Shown: positions 1 to 5,439 of the stretch, piece after piece
Layout: each line of letters opens with the position of its first letter
How positions within the stretch are numbered: position 1 is the stretch's first letter
NCBI RefSeq assembly: GCF_018336475.1
Contig: NZ_CP048741.1
Coordinates: forward strand, 2,226,792 to 2,233,860
Direction: 5' to 3'
Length of the DNA stretch: 7,069 bases
DNA from: Romboutsia sp. 13368
GTDB lineage: Bacteria; Bacillota; Clostridia; Peptostreptococcales; Peptostreptococcaceae
Translations under genes and position numbers: made by a program
The notes under the pieces: model-generated
What the model was told of the DNA's origin: nothing
The model's database searches: none
The model's input: only the letters and a program-made list of their open reading frames with translations

Positions 1-33
1 AAAAGTATTCCCTAATATATTTATTAACTTCAT
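1..33 (-). CDS. N-terminal fragment of a gene running off the left edge
   Basis: Reading the minus strand, an ATG at 33-31 opens a frame of 11 codons (MKLINILGNTF) that is still open at the window edge. It is preceded by AAAAGGTGA (plus 38-46), a good Shine-Dalgarno match that continues the AGGTGAT pairing close to the ATG. The start lies 11 nt after the stop codon of the upstream YkgJ-like gene, so its ribosome site touches that stop, which is typical of a translationally coupled operon pair. Eleven residues are too few to name the product. The short hydrophobic beta-strand-like start resembles the beginning of some clostridial metallo-beta-lactamase-fold hydrolases, but this is only a hint. 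The gene call itself is fairly secure because of the ribosome site and spacing. Confidence 0.6.
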   Translation of the reverse strand, partial: MKLINILGNTF

Positions 34-44
34 TAAATCACCTT

Positions 45-773
45 TTATAATAATATTCTTTTCAATCTGTTAATCGCTCTATTTCTAACTTTTTCATCTT
101 TAGATACTCTTATTTTTATATTATATGCAGTATCTTCATGTAATAAGTTTTCTATAAAGTACTCAACGACTCCTCTATCCTTGAACTCTATATCTATAAT
201 TCCCTTAGAGTATATATTTGAATCTAATATCATCAAATTATCTGCAAACTCTAATCGCTCACTTTTATTTAAATATCTTTCTTCTGGTATAAAGCTTTCG
301 CAATATTTTATTTTAAAATTTACTACTTTATCGCTAATATCAAATCCATATTTAGATTTTATTAAACCTTGATATTCTATATTTCTCTCAGTTACATTAT
401 TTAAATTTTTATTATAATCTTCTTTTTTCCAATGACCAAATAATCTACAATTTAATGGCCTAACCTCATATATCATACATCTATTATCATCATCTTTAAA
501 TGGACATGGTTTCTTTTCTATATATTCTAAGAAGTAATAATCAATTATCTTACTTAAACACTTCTTTTTTAGTTCAGGTTTAGATTCTAAATAATTAAAT
601 ATATTTATAAATTCAATCAAATTAGTTCCAACAGACTCCATACAACAGTTTCCGCATCCACTACAGTCTCCACTTGGTAACATTTTATAAACATTATTTA
701 ATTTATCAAATAACTTATTTTCATTTGAATATTTTATGCAATTTAAAACTTGATCCTTTTTTATACTAGTCAT
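45..773 (-). CDS. YkgJ-family cysteine-cluster protein
   Basis: A 242-residue protein of the YkgJ type (putative zinc- or iron-binding CxxCxxCC family). The defining motif is at residues 37-44 (C37, C40, C43, C44). A second cluster follows with C90, C99 and C109 in the family pattern C-x-I-Y-x-x-R-P-x-x-C-R (residues 99-110), and C158 completes eight conserved-looking cysteines. In this family these residues are thought to bind a metal or an Fe-S cluster, but the biochemical role is generally unknown. The C-terminal part (about 160-242) has no cysteines, is charged, and is unlike anything I recognise. There is no signal peptide or membrane segment, so the protein is probably cytoplasmic. The ATG start is supported by AAGGAGT (plus 781-787) at 7 nt spacing. 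It appears to be the first gene of an operon continuing past the left edge. Family assignment is confident; function is not. Confidence 0.85.
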   Translation of the reverse strand: MTSIKKDQVLNCIKYSNENKLFDKLNNVYKMLPSGDCSGCGNCCMESVGTNLIEFINIFNYLESKPELKKKCLSKIIDYYFLEYIEKKPCPFKDDDNRCMIYEVRPLNCRLFGHWKKEDYNKNLNNVTERNIEYQGLIKSKYGFDISDKVVNFKIKYCESFIPEERYLNKSERLEFADNLMILDSNIYSKGIIDIEFKDRGVVEYFIENLLHEDTAYNIKIRVSKDEKVRNRAINRLKRILL

Positions 774-786
774 TATTATTACTCCT

Positions 787-826
787 TGTTATAATTATTA
801 AGTTAATACAAACAATTATTATAACA
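787..826. promoter_or_regulatory. Divergent promoter region with inverted repeat
   Basis: Arms TGTTATAATTATT (787-799) and AATTATTATAACA (814-826) are reverse complements at 12 of 13 positions; the outer nine match perfectly. Each arm contains an extended -10 element, TGTTATAAT. The plus-strand copy (-10 at 790-795) points to the 83-aa gene at 860, with a weak -35 TAGTCA at 767-772 (17 nt spacer, 4 of 6 matches to TTGACA). The minus-strand copy (-10 at 818-823) points to the YkgJ-like gene and has no clear -35. The arm centres are about 31 bp apart, near three helical turns, so the dyad could also be an operator. The symmetry may simply come from two good -10 boxes facing each other. Promoter function is inferred from sequence only. 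Confidence 0.45.
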
Positions 827-859
827 CATATTTTTAGAATATTTATAGGAGGTTATTTC

Positions 860-1111
860 ATGAATAGATATACAAAGATAATAAACATGATGGATAGTTA
901 TTATACTAAGGACTACGAAAAAACAAAAAAGAATATAACTAAAGTTAGAGAAGTTAGAGAAGAAACAGTTAGAAAATTCTTTTTACAAGGTGATTGCGAA
1001 GTTTTAGTAGTATTTGAAGAAACAGGTAGAGAAATACTTATAGACGATTTTTCATCTGAAGATGATATCAGAAAATATCTTGGGCCTAAATTTATAAATA
1101 AAAAAAGATAA
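860..1111 (+). CDS. Small uncharacterised protein (83 aa)
   Basis: A short, highly charged protein that I do not recognise. It starts with ATG behind a perfect AGGAGG (847-852) at 7 nt spacing, which is the strongest ribosome site in the window and a good sign of real translation. Residues 1-40 are rich in Lys, Arg, Glu and Tyr and probably helical (KVREVREETVRKFF). Residues 45-62 look like two beta strands (CEVLVVFEETGREILIDD). An acidic stretch follows (DFSSEDDIRKYLG) before a basic tail (KFINKKR). There is one cysteine and no signal peptide or membrane helix, so it is probably cytoplasmic. It is transcribed divergently from the YkgJ-like gene and followed by an 88-nt untranslated stretch and a terminator, so it seems monocistronic. 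A small regulatory or nucleic-acid-associated protein is possible, but nothing shows it directly. Confidence 0.8.
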   Translation: MNRYTKIINMMDSYYTKDYEKTKKNITKVREVREETVRKFFLQGDCEVLVVFEETGREILIDDFSSEDDIRKYLGPKFINKKR

Positions 1112-1118
1112 TATTTTT

Positions 1119-1166
1119 ATAATATTAATGTATAAATTTAGATTTTGGGTCAATAATATTAATGTA
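1119..1166. repeat. 14-bp direct repeat in 3' untranslated region
   Basis: The 14-mer ATAATATTAATGTA occurs at 1119-1132 and exactly again at 1153-1166, 34 bp apart, just downstream of the 83-aa gene's stop codon. Both copies are AT-only except for one G, so chance recurrence in such AT-rich DNA is plausible. TATAAT at 1118-1123 in front of the first copy could serve as a -10 element, but no convincing -35 accompanies it. Confidence 0.4.
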
Positions 1167-1199
1167 AAATTAAATATTTAACTCAATCTCCCCCAATTT

Positions 1200-1228
1200 A
1201 GAGCCTTTGTTCCCCCAACATAGGCTCT
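1200..1228 (+). terminator. Hairpin with C-rich loop, probable terminator
   Basis: AGAGCCT (1200-1206) pairs with AGGCTCT (1222-1228). Inside a single T-T mismatch, TGTT (1208-1211) pairs with AACA (1217-1220), leaving a loop of five Cs (1212-1216). The stem is followed by a moderately T-rich tail (CTTTGTATTCATTTTT), consistent with an intrinsic terminator for the 83-aa gene at 860. A second run of five Cs lies just before it at 1190-1194 (TCTCCCCCAATTT). The tail is less uniform than usual, and the exposed CCCCC loop is uncommon for a plain terminator. Confidence 0.65.
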
Positions 1229-1258
1229 CTTTGTATTCATTTTTAAATATAAATTATA

Positions 1259-1267
1259 TGGTATAAT
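1259..1267 (+). promoter_or_regulatory. Extended -10 promoter of the 109-aa gene
   Basis: TGGTATAAT forms an extended -10 element (TGn plus TATAAT at 1262-1267), 36 nt upstream of the GTG start at 1304. No good -35 is present at 16-18 nt, which extended -10 promoters can tolerate. With the preceding hairpin at 1200-1228 it suggests the 109-aa gene has its own transcription unit. Confidence 0.5.
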
Positions 1268-1303
1268 ACTGTTTTATATAAACAAATTTTAAGAGGTGAT
1301 TAC

Positions 1304-1633
1304 GTGTTAAATATAGGCAATTTAAATTTAGATATAGATTTTGATTATAGAATTATAAGAGAAGAAAACAATGATATTGATTTATTCATAGACATAAACT
1401 ATCGCAGTTTAGATATAGATACCGATAGTAATGGTTTCTTTAATTCTAGAGTTCAATTTCCATATGTTAGGTCATTAATACTTAGAATAAATAAAGAAAG
1501 CAATATAATGACTGTTCATTTAATGAGAGATATAGATTTATTTTCTGCCTTTGCTAATTTTGAAGTTAATTATGATAATTGTGTAATAAATATAAAAAAT
1601 GAATTTGAGAAGGTTAGAATGTTTAAATCTTAG
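1304..1633 (+). CDS. Small uncharacterised protein (109 aa)
   Basis: I do not recognise this protein. It starts with GTG, supported by AGAGGTGAT (1292-1300) immediately upstream; no in-frame ATG with a better ribosome site is visible. The sequence is acidic and rich in Asp, Asn, Ile and aromatic residues, with alternating hydrophobic and polar residues suggesting a mostly beta fold (LNLDIDFDYRII, IDLFIDINYRSLDI, VRSLILRIN, NIMTVHLM, NFEVNYDNCVINI). There is one cysteine (near residue 92), no signal peptide and no membrane segment. It has its own promoter and is followed 9 nt later by a strong terminator hairpin, so it looks like a complete single-gene unit. The good ribosome site and tight fit between promoter and terminator argue for a real gene. 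Its function cannot be inferred here. Confidence 0.75.
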   Translation: MLNIGNLNLDIDFDYRIIREENNDIDLFIDINYRSLDIDTDSNGFFNSRVQFPYVRSLILRINKESNIMTVHLMRDIDLFSAFANFEVNYDNCVINIKNEFEKVRMFKS

Positions 1634-1642
1634 TTCAAATTA

Positions 1643-1684
1643 AAAATAAAAATGAAGTCCTTATCAGGACTTCATTTTTATTTT
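1643..1684. terminator. Bidirectional intrinsic terminator
   Basis: A perfect 19-bp inverted repeat (1643-1661 with 1666-1684) closes a 4-nt loop TATC. The GC-containing core is GAAGTCCT / AGGACTTC, with A-rich DNA on the left and T-rich DNA on the right, so each strand gives a stem followed by a U tract. It lies between convergent genes: the 109-aa gene ends at 1633 and adhE (minus strand) ends at 1742, so it probably stops transcription from both sides. Confidence 0.92.
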
Positions 1685-1741
1685 ATTTTATCATTTATAA
1701 TTAATTGTATTAGAATCTATACATTAATATCCTTGAAATCA

Positions 1742-4390
1742 CTAAGCATCTACTTTATCTAATGATTTATCTTTTTTATTTACTATTGGTTTTGCTTTAT
1801 ATATATCCTTATATATTTGAACTAATTCCGTTACTAATGGCAATCTTGGATTCGATGGAGTACATTGATCATCAAATGCATCTAGAGCTAATCTATCTAT
1901 AGCTGCAAAATAAGTTTCCTCTTCTATTCCACATGCTTGTATAGTCATAGGCATATTTAATTCTTTCATTAAGTTTCTTATAGCTTCAACTAAGCTATTA
2001 ACACCTTCTTCTGTAGTGTTGGCTTTTAATCCCAATACTTTTGCAATTTCAGCATATTTCTTATCTGCTACAAACGACTTATATTTTGGAAATGCCGCAA
2101 ATTTACTTGGCATAGTAGCATTGTATTTTATTACATGAGGTAATAATATTGCATTAGCTCTTCCATGTGGTATATGGAATTCCGAACCTAATTTGTGAGC
2201 TAATGAGTGGTTAACACCTAAAAATGCATTTGCAAATGCCATACCTGCTATACAAGAAGCATTATGCATTTTCTCTCTAGCTTCTTTTCCTTCTGCTGTA
2301 TTAGCTCCTTTGTATGATTTTGGTAAATATTCAAATACCATTTGTATAGCCTTCATAGCTAATGCATCTGTATAATCAGTTGCCATTGTAGAAACATAAG
2401 CTTCTATAGCATGAGTTAATACATCTAAGCCTGTATCAGCTGTAACTGCTGGTGGTACAGTCATTACAAATGTAGGATCTATTATAGCTACATCTGGCGT
2501 TAACTCATAATCAGCTAAAGGATATTTTATATTATCTACTTTATCAGTTATAACTGCAAAAGATGTAACCTCTGAACCTGTTCCTGAAGTAGTTGGTATA
2601 GCTACCATTTTTGCCTGTCTTCCTAGCTTAGGGAATTTATAAACTCTCTTTCTTATATCCATAAATTTAAGTCTTAAATCTTCAAAATCTGCATCTTGAT
2701 TTTCATAGAATAACCACATACCTTTAGCGGCATCAATTGCAGACCCTCCACCTAAAGCTATTATTGTATCTGGCTTAAACTTTCTCATAGCTTCAGCACC
2801 ATTTAAAACTGTATCTACAGATGGGTCTGGTTCTACATCTTCAAATACATCTATCATAACTGGATTTCTTCTTTTTCTTAAGTGGTACTCTAATTTTTCA
2901 ACATATCCTAATTGAACCATAACTCTATCAGTAACTATCATTACCCTTTCAACTTCAGGTAATTTCTCTAAATATTGTACTGAACCAACTTCATGGTATA
3001 TTCTTTCAGGCACTTTAAACCATTGCATATTTACTCTTCTTTTAGTAACCTTTTTTATATTTATTAAATTTACTGCTGATACGTTATCTGTTGTAGAATT
3101 GTTCCCCATAGATCCACATCCCAAAGTTAATGATGGTGTATTAACGTTATATATATCCCCTATTGCACCATGAGTAGAAGGTGCATTTACTAATAATCTT
3201 CCTGTTCTTACTTTTTGACTAAATTCTAATATTATATCATCATCATTTGAATGTATAACAGCTGAATGTCCTAATCCTCCAAACTCAGTCATTTCTATAC
3301 ATCTTTGTATTCCTTCTTGAGCATCTTTTACTTTTATACAAGCAAGTACTGGACTTAACTTTTCTTTAGATAAAGGATAATCTATTCCTACTCCACCTAT
3401 TTCAGCAACTATCATTTTAGCATCCTTTGGAACTTCAAAACCTGCCATTTGAGCTATTTTATATGGTGTTTGACCAACTATATTAGAATTTATAGCTTTT
3501 GTATCTGAATTTATTACTGTTTTTTCTAATAATTCCTTTTCTTTATCATTAACAAAGTAGCAATTATAAGCCTTCATTAATCCTACTACTTCATCATATA
3601 TACTTTCTTCTACTATAACAGCTTGTTCTGATGCACATATCATTCCGTTATCAAAAGTTTTAGATAATATTAAATCATTTACTGCTTGTTTTACATCTGC
3701 AGATTTTTCTATAAAACAAGGTACGTTACCTGCCCCAACACCTAAAGCAGGCTTTCCTGAAGAATAAGCTGATTTAACCATTCCAGAACCACCAGTTGCT
3801 AATATTAAAGATACTCCGTTATGTTTCATAAGAGCACTTGATGCTTCTAATGATGGTGTTTCTATCCATTGAATGCAGTTTTCTGGTGCTCCAGCTTCTA
3901 TAGCTGCATCTCTTAATACTCTTGCAGCTTCAGATGAACATTTTTGAGCTGATGGATGGAAACTAAATATTATTGGATTTCTTCCTTTTATAGATATTAA
4001 TGCTTTAAACATTGTTGTTGAAGTTGGGTTAGTTACTGGAGTAACCCCTGCTACAACACCTATTGGCTCTGCAACCATCATATATCCTTCTTCATCATTT
4101 TCTTCTATTATACCAACTGTTTTTGTGTATTTTATACTATTATAAATATACTCTGTAGCAAATATATTTTTTGTAACCTTATCTTCAAATATCCCTCTAT
4201 TAGTTTCTTCTACTGCCATTTGAGCTAATTCTATATGTTTTTCTAATCCTGCTTTAGCCATTGCAGCAACTATTTTATCAACTGCTTCTTGGTCTAATTT
4301 TAACATTTCATCTTTAGCTTTATTTCCTTTTACTACTAAATCATTTACCATATTATCTACATTTAACTCTGACTTTATATTTTTATTCAT
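1742..4390 (-). CDS. adhE: Bifunctional acetaldehyde-CoA/alcohol dehydrogenase AdhE
   Basis: An 882-residue two-domain enzyme that reduces acetyl-CoA to acetaldehyde and then to ethanol, using two NADH; it acts in the cytoplasm and in this family assembles into spirosome filaments. The N-terminal aldehyde dehydrogenase half (about 1-440) carries the GVGAGNVP segment at 217-224, the catalytic cysteine C252 in DNGMICASEQ, and GGLGHSA with H375. After a linker (about 440-455), the C-terminal iron-dependent alcohol dehydrogenase has the NAD-binding GGGSAIDAAKG at 547-557 and the expected iron ligands D656, H660, H728 and H742. Length is normal for the family (E. coli about 891), and all key residues are present, so it should be active. 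The start is ATG with AGGGGG upstream at 7 nt. It appears monocistronic, with its own promoter, a Rex-type operator upstream and a terminator at 1643-1684. Identification is secure. Confidence 0.98.
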   Translation of the reverse strand: MNKNIKSELNVDNMVNDLVVKGNKAKDEMLKLDQEAVDKIVAAMAKAGLEKHIELAQMAVEETNRGIFEDKVTKNIFATEYIYNSIKYTKTVGIIEENDEEGYMMVAEPIGVVAGVTPVTNPTSTTMFKALISIKGRNPIIFSFHPSAQKCSSEAARVLRDAAIEAGAPENCIQWIETPSLEASSALMKHNGVSLILATGGSGMVKSAYSSGKPALGVGAGNVPCFIEKSADVKQAVNDLILSKTFDNGMICASEQAVIVEESIYDEVVGLMKAYNCYFVNDKEKELLEKTVINSDTKAINSNIVGQTPYKIAQMAGFEVPKDAKMIVAEIGGVGIDYPLSKEKLSPVLACIKVKDAQEGIQRCIEMTEFGGLGHSAVIHSNDDDIILEFSQKVRTGRLLVNAPSTHGAIGDIYNVNTPSLTLGCGSMGNNSTTDNVSAVNLINIKKVTKRRVNMQWFKVPERIYHEVGSVQYLEKLPEVERVMIVTDRVMVQLGYVEKLEYHLRKRRNPVMIDVFEDVEPDPSVDTVLNGAEAMRKFKPDTIIALGGGSAIDAAKGMWLFYENQDADFEDLRLKFMDIRKRVYKFPKLGRQAKMVAIPTTSGTGSEVTSFAVITDKVDNIKYPLADYELTPDVAIIDPTFVMTVPPAVTADTGLDVLTHAIEAYVSTMATDYTDALAMKAIQMVFEYLPKSYKGANTAEGKEAREKMHNASCIAGMAFANAFLGVNHSLAHKLGSEFHIPHGRANAILLPHVIKYNATMPSKFAAFPKYKSFVADKKYAEIAKVLGLKANTTEEGVNSLVEAIRNLMKELNMPMTIQACGIEEETYFAAIDRLALDAFDDQCTPSNPRLPLVTELVQIYKDIYKAKPIVNKKDKSLDKVDA

Positions 4391-4397
4391 CTCTATT

Positions 4398-4403
4398 CCC
4401 CCT
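4398..4403 (-). promoter_or_regulatory. Unusual adhE ribosome binding site (AGGGGG)
   Basis: On the minus strand the leader reads CAGGGGGAATAGAG directly before the ATG. The Shine-Dalgarno core is AGGGGG, with five Gs in a row, instead of the AGGAG or AGGAGG used by the other well-supported genes here. The spacing to the ATG is 7 nt. The GGGGGAA part is complementary to TTCCCCC in the hairpin loop at 1210-1216. Confidence 0.7.
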
Positions 4404-4426
4404 GAAAATAAATTTTATATAAATCA

Positions 4427-4444
4427 ATGTTAGTTTTTTAACAA
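4427..4444. promoter_or_regulatory. Rex-type redox operator upstream of adhE
   Basis: ATGTTAGTTTTTTAACAA matches the known Rex consensus TTGTTAANNNNTTAACAA at 12 of 14 defined positions: one half-site is perfect and the other has two differences. It lies between the predicted adhE promoter and the start codon, roughly 9-26 nt downstream of the expected transcription start. Bound Rex there would block transcription. Rex is the NADH/NAD+ sensing repressor of Gram-positive bacteria, and adhE is a well-known Rex target in clostridia; binding at this site is inferred. Confidence 0.75.
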
Positions 4445-4459
4445 TAATATTATACTTAA

Positions 4460-4488
4460 ATAGTATCTTATAGCTCTAAAACTGTCAA
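4460..4488 (-). promoter_or_regulatory. adhE promoter
   Basis: On the minus strand a perfect -35 TTGACA (plus 4483-4488) is followed after 17 nt by TACTAT (plus 4460-4465), a 4-of-6 match to the -10 consensus. The transcription start would fall near 4453, giving a leader of about 60 nt that contains the Rex-type operator. A perfect TATAAT also occurs on the minus strand at plus 4449-4454, but it has no -35 at a usable distance, so the first pair is preferred. Confidence 0.6.
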
Positions 4489-4492
4489 CATA

Positions 4493-4511
4493 TTTTGTTT
4501 TTAAAACAAAA
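4493..4511. repeat. Palindrome just upstream of adhE -35
   Basis: TTTTGTTTT (4493-4501) and AAAACAAAA (4503-4511) form a perfect 9-bp inverted repeat around one central T, only 4 bp upstream of the -35 box of adhE. It contains TTGTT/AACAA half-sites reminiscent of Rex but with shorter spacing than the 18-bp Rex site. It could be a protein-binding site or a chance product of A/T runs. Confidence 0.45.
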
Positions 4512-4520
4512 AGAAAACAT

Positions 4521-4636
4521 TTACATTTTATTTTTAGATATTTTTATAATAATTCCATCATATTTTACTCTTTGTATATAATTATTTATTATCTAATTTT
4601 CTTTACATTTTTTAGATACTATTTTTCATAATATAA
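4521..4636. repeat. AT-rich spacer with imperfect direct repeat
   Basis: Between the adhE control region and the DUF4230 stop codon lies about 190 bases of very AT-rich DNA with no open frame worth calling. It contains an imperfect direct repeat: the block from TTACATTTTA through TTTTTAGATA and TTTTTATAAT (4521-4550) recurs as TTACATT, TTTTTAGATACT and ATTTTTCATAAT (4603-4632), with small insertions and deletions. No strong terminator is seen after the DUF4230 gene. The only dyad, AATGTTTTAAACATT at 4696-4710, overlaps its stop codon and is all weak pairs, so some read-through towards adhE is possible. Confidence 0.35.
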
Positions 4637-4708
4637 AAATGATTATAGTAGGTTATAACATAAAAAAAATTATATAATAAAAGGATTCTAAATATAATGT
4701 TTTAAACA

Positions 4709-5305
4709 TTATTTAAAATTTACATTTACTACACTATATCCAATTTCCTTTAATATATTTTCTATACTCACCTTAGTATTTTCCTCAACTTCTTCTAAAA
4801 ATCCTTCACTTATAATTTTATTCTCATAATCTTTTTTTATACTACTTATATCATCTAATATTTCTTGTGTATCTAACTTATTAAATATTGAATTTTTAAT
4901 ATCATAAACATATATATTTTCGTCATCTATATAATGATCTAAAATTTGACACTTTTTTATTTCTATATCTATTTCATCTTCAGTGTTATTTGTAATCTCT
5001 ATATCTTCTGGCTTTACGCCTCCATTTATCACTCCATTATACTTTATAATGAATGTCTTTTCTGTAAATGGTATTGTTATATTATTAATACTTTTGTCCT
5101 TTTTTATTTCTACTATATTACTGTAATTATATTTTACAGTACTTATATGTAATACTTGATTTAATGTATCCATTATTTTAGTACTGTCTTTATATGTACT
5201 TTCTTTTTTAAATTCATTAAATATAAACAATGCTCCACTTGCTAATATTATAAAAAAGAACAATAATACATGCACTTTCTTAAATTTTTTTCTTTTTTGC
5301 AACAC
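4709..5305 (-). CDS. Membrane-anchored DUF4230 protein
   Basis: A 198-residue protein with a positively charged start (KRKKFKK) and one hydrophobic helix at about residues 12-30, probably an uncleaved signal anchor that places the rest outside the membrane. The outer part (about 40-195) fits the DUF4230 family: the STVKYNYSNIVEI strand near 55-67, then IPFTEKTFIIKYNGVINGGV at 78-97, an acidic beta region around 100-137, and a long charged helix to the C-terminus. The molecular function of DUF4230 proteins is unknown. The start codon is GTG at 5305-5303, supported by AAGGAGG at 7 nt. It is transcribed divergently from ppaC, in the same direction as adhE but separated from it by more than 300 bases and adhE's own promoter. 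Family assignment is from remembered sequence pattern and is fairly confident. Confidence 0.82.
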   Translation of the reverse strand: MLQKRKKFKKVHVLLFFFIILASGALFIFNEFKKESTYKDSTKIMDTLNQVLHISTVKYNYSNIVEIKKDKSINNITIPFTEKTFIIKYNGVINGGVKPEDIEITNNTEDEIDIEIKKCQILDHYIDDENIYVYDIKNSIFNKLDTQEILDDISSIKKDYENKIISEGFLEEVEENTKVSIENILKEIGYSVVNVNFK

Positions 5306-5319
5306 ATGAATTCCTCCTT
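5303..5319 (-). promoter_or_regulatory. Ribosome site deciding the DUF4230 GTG start
   Basis: The minus strand reads AAGGAGG, then AATTCAT, then GTG. The overlapping ATGTG holds an out-of-frame ATG (plus 5307-5305) two bases before the GTG; its frame is short, about 19 codons, and cysteine-rich at the start. The GTG has the better spacing (7 nt versus 5) and opens the DUF4230 frame, so it is chosen. The out-of-frame ATG might reduce translation of the main gene. Confidence 0.65.
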
Positions 5320-5355
5320 TTGGTATAATGTTTTTGTTATTAATAAATATACTTG

Positions 5356-5364
5356 TGGTATAAA
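5356..5364 (+). promoter_or_regulatory. Possible ppaC promoter -10
   Basis: TGGTATAAA forms an extended -10 (TATAAA at 5359-5364) about 75 nt upstream of the ppaC start. TTGTTA at 5334-5339 could be a -35, but the 19-nt spacing is long. Another TGGTATAAT stands at 5321-5329, further upstream on the same strand, and would give a longer leader. Which is used cannot be decided from sequence, and no clear promoter for the divergent DUF4230 gene is seen. Confidence 0.35.
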
Positions 5365-5439
5365 TTAAATTATGATAATTAAATTTACTATTAAATATTA
5401 ATAGTTCTATTTTAATTATATTTTGAAAGGAGACATAAA

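Noticed and set aside
181..372. 63-codon plus-strand open frame
   Set aside because: It lies wholly antisense inside the YkgJ-like gene, has no ribosome site, and its protein is low-complexity reverse-frame translation.
1119..1166. Promoter for a separate small RNA at the repeated ATAATATTAATGTA
   Set aside because: TATAAT is present at 1118-1123 but no acceptable -35 or TGn extension accompanies it, so it is recorded only as a repeat.
4391..4708. Riboswitch or T-box leader upstream of adhE
   Set aside because: The predicted leader is only about 60 nt and shows no conserved riboswitch or T-box sequence; the rest is AT-rich without stable structure.
4696..4710. AATGTTTTAAACATT as a terminator for the DUF4230 gene
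   Set aside because: The stem is almost all A-T pairs, overlaps the stop codon, and lacks an adjacent U tract on the minus strand.
4946..5152. 68-codon plus-strand open frame rich in Tyr, Phe and Ile
   Set aside because: It is antisense to the DUF4230 gene; the hydrophobic composition is what AT-rich antisense DNA produces, and no ribosome site precedes it.
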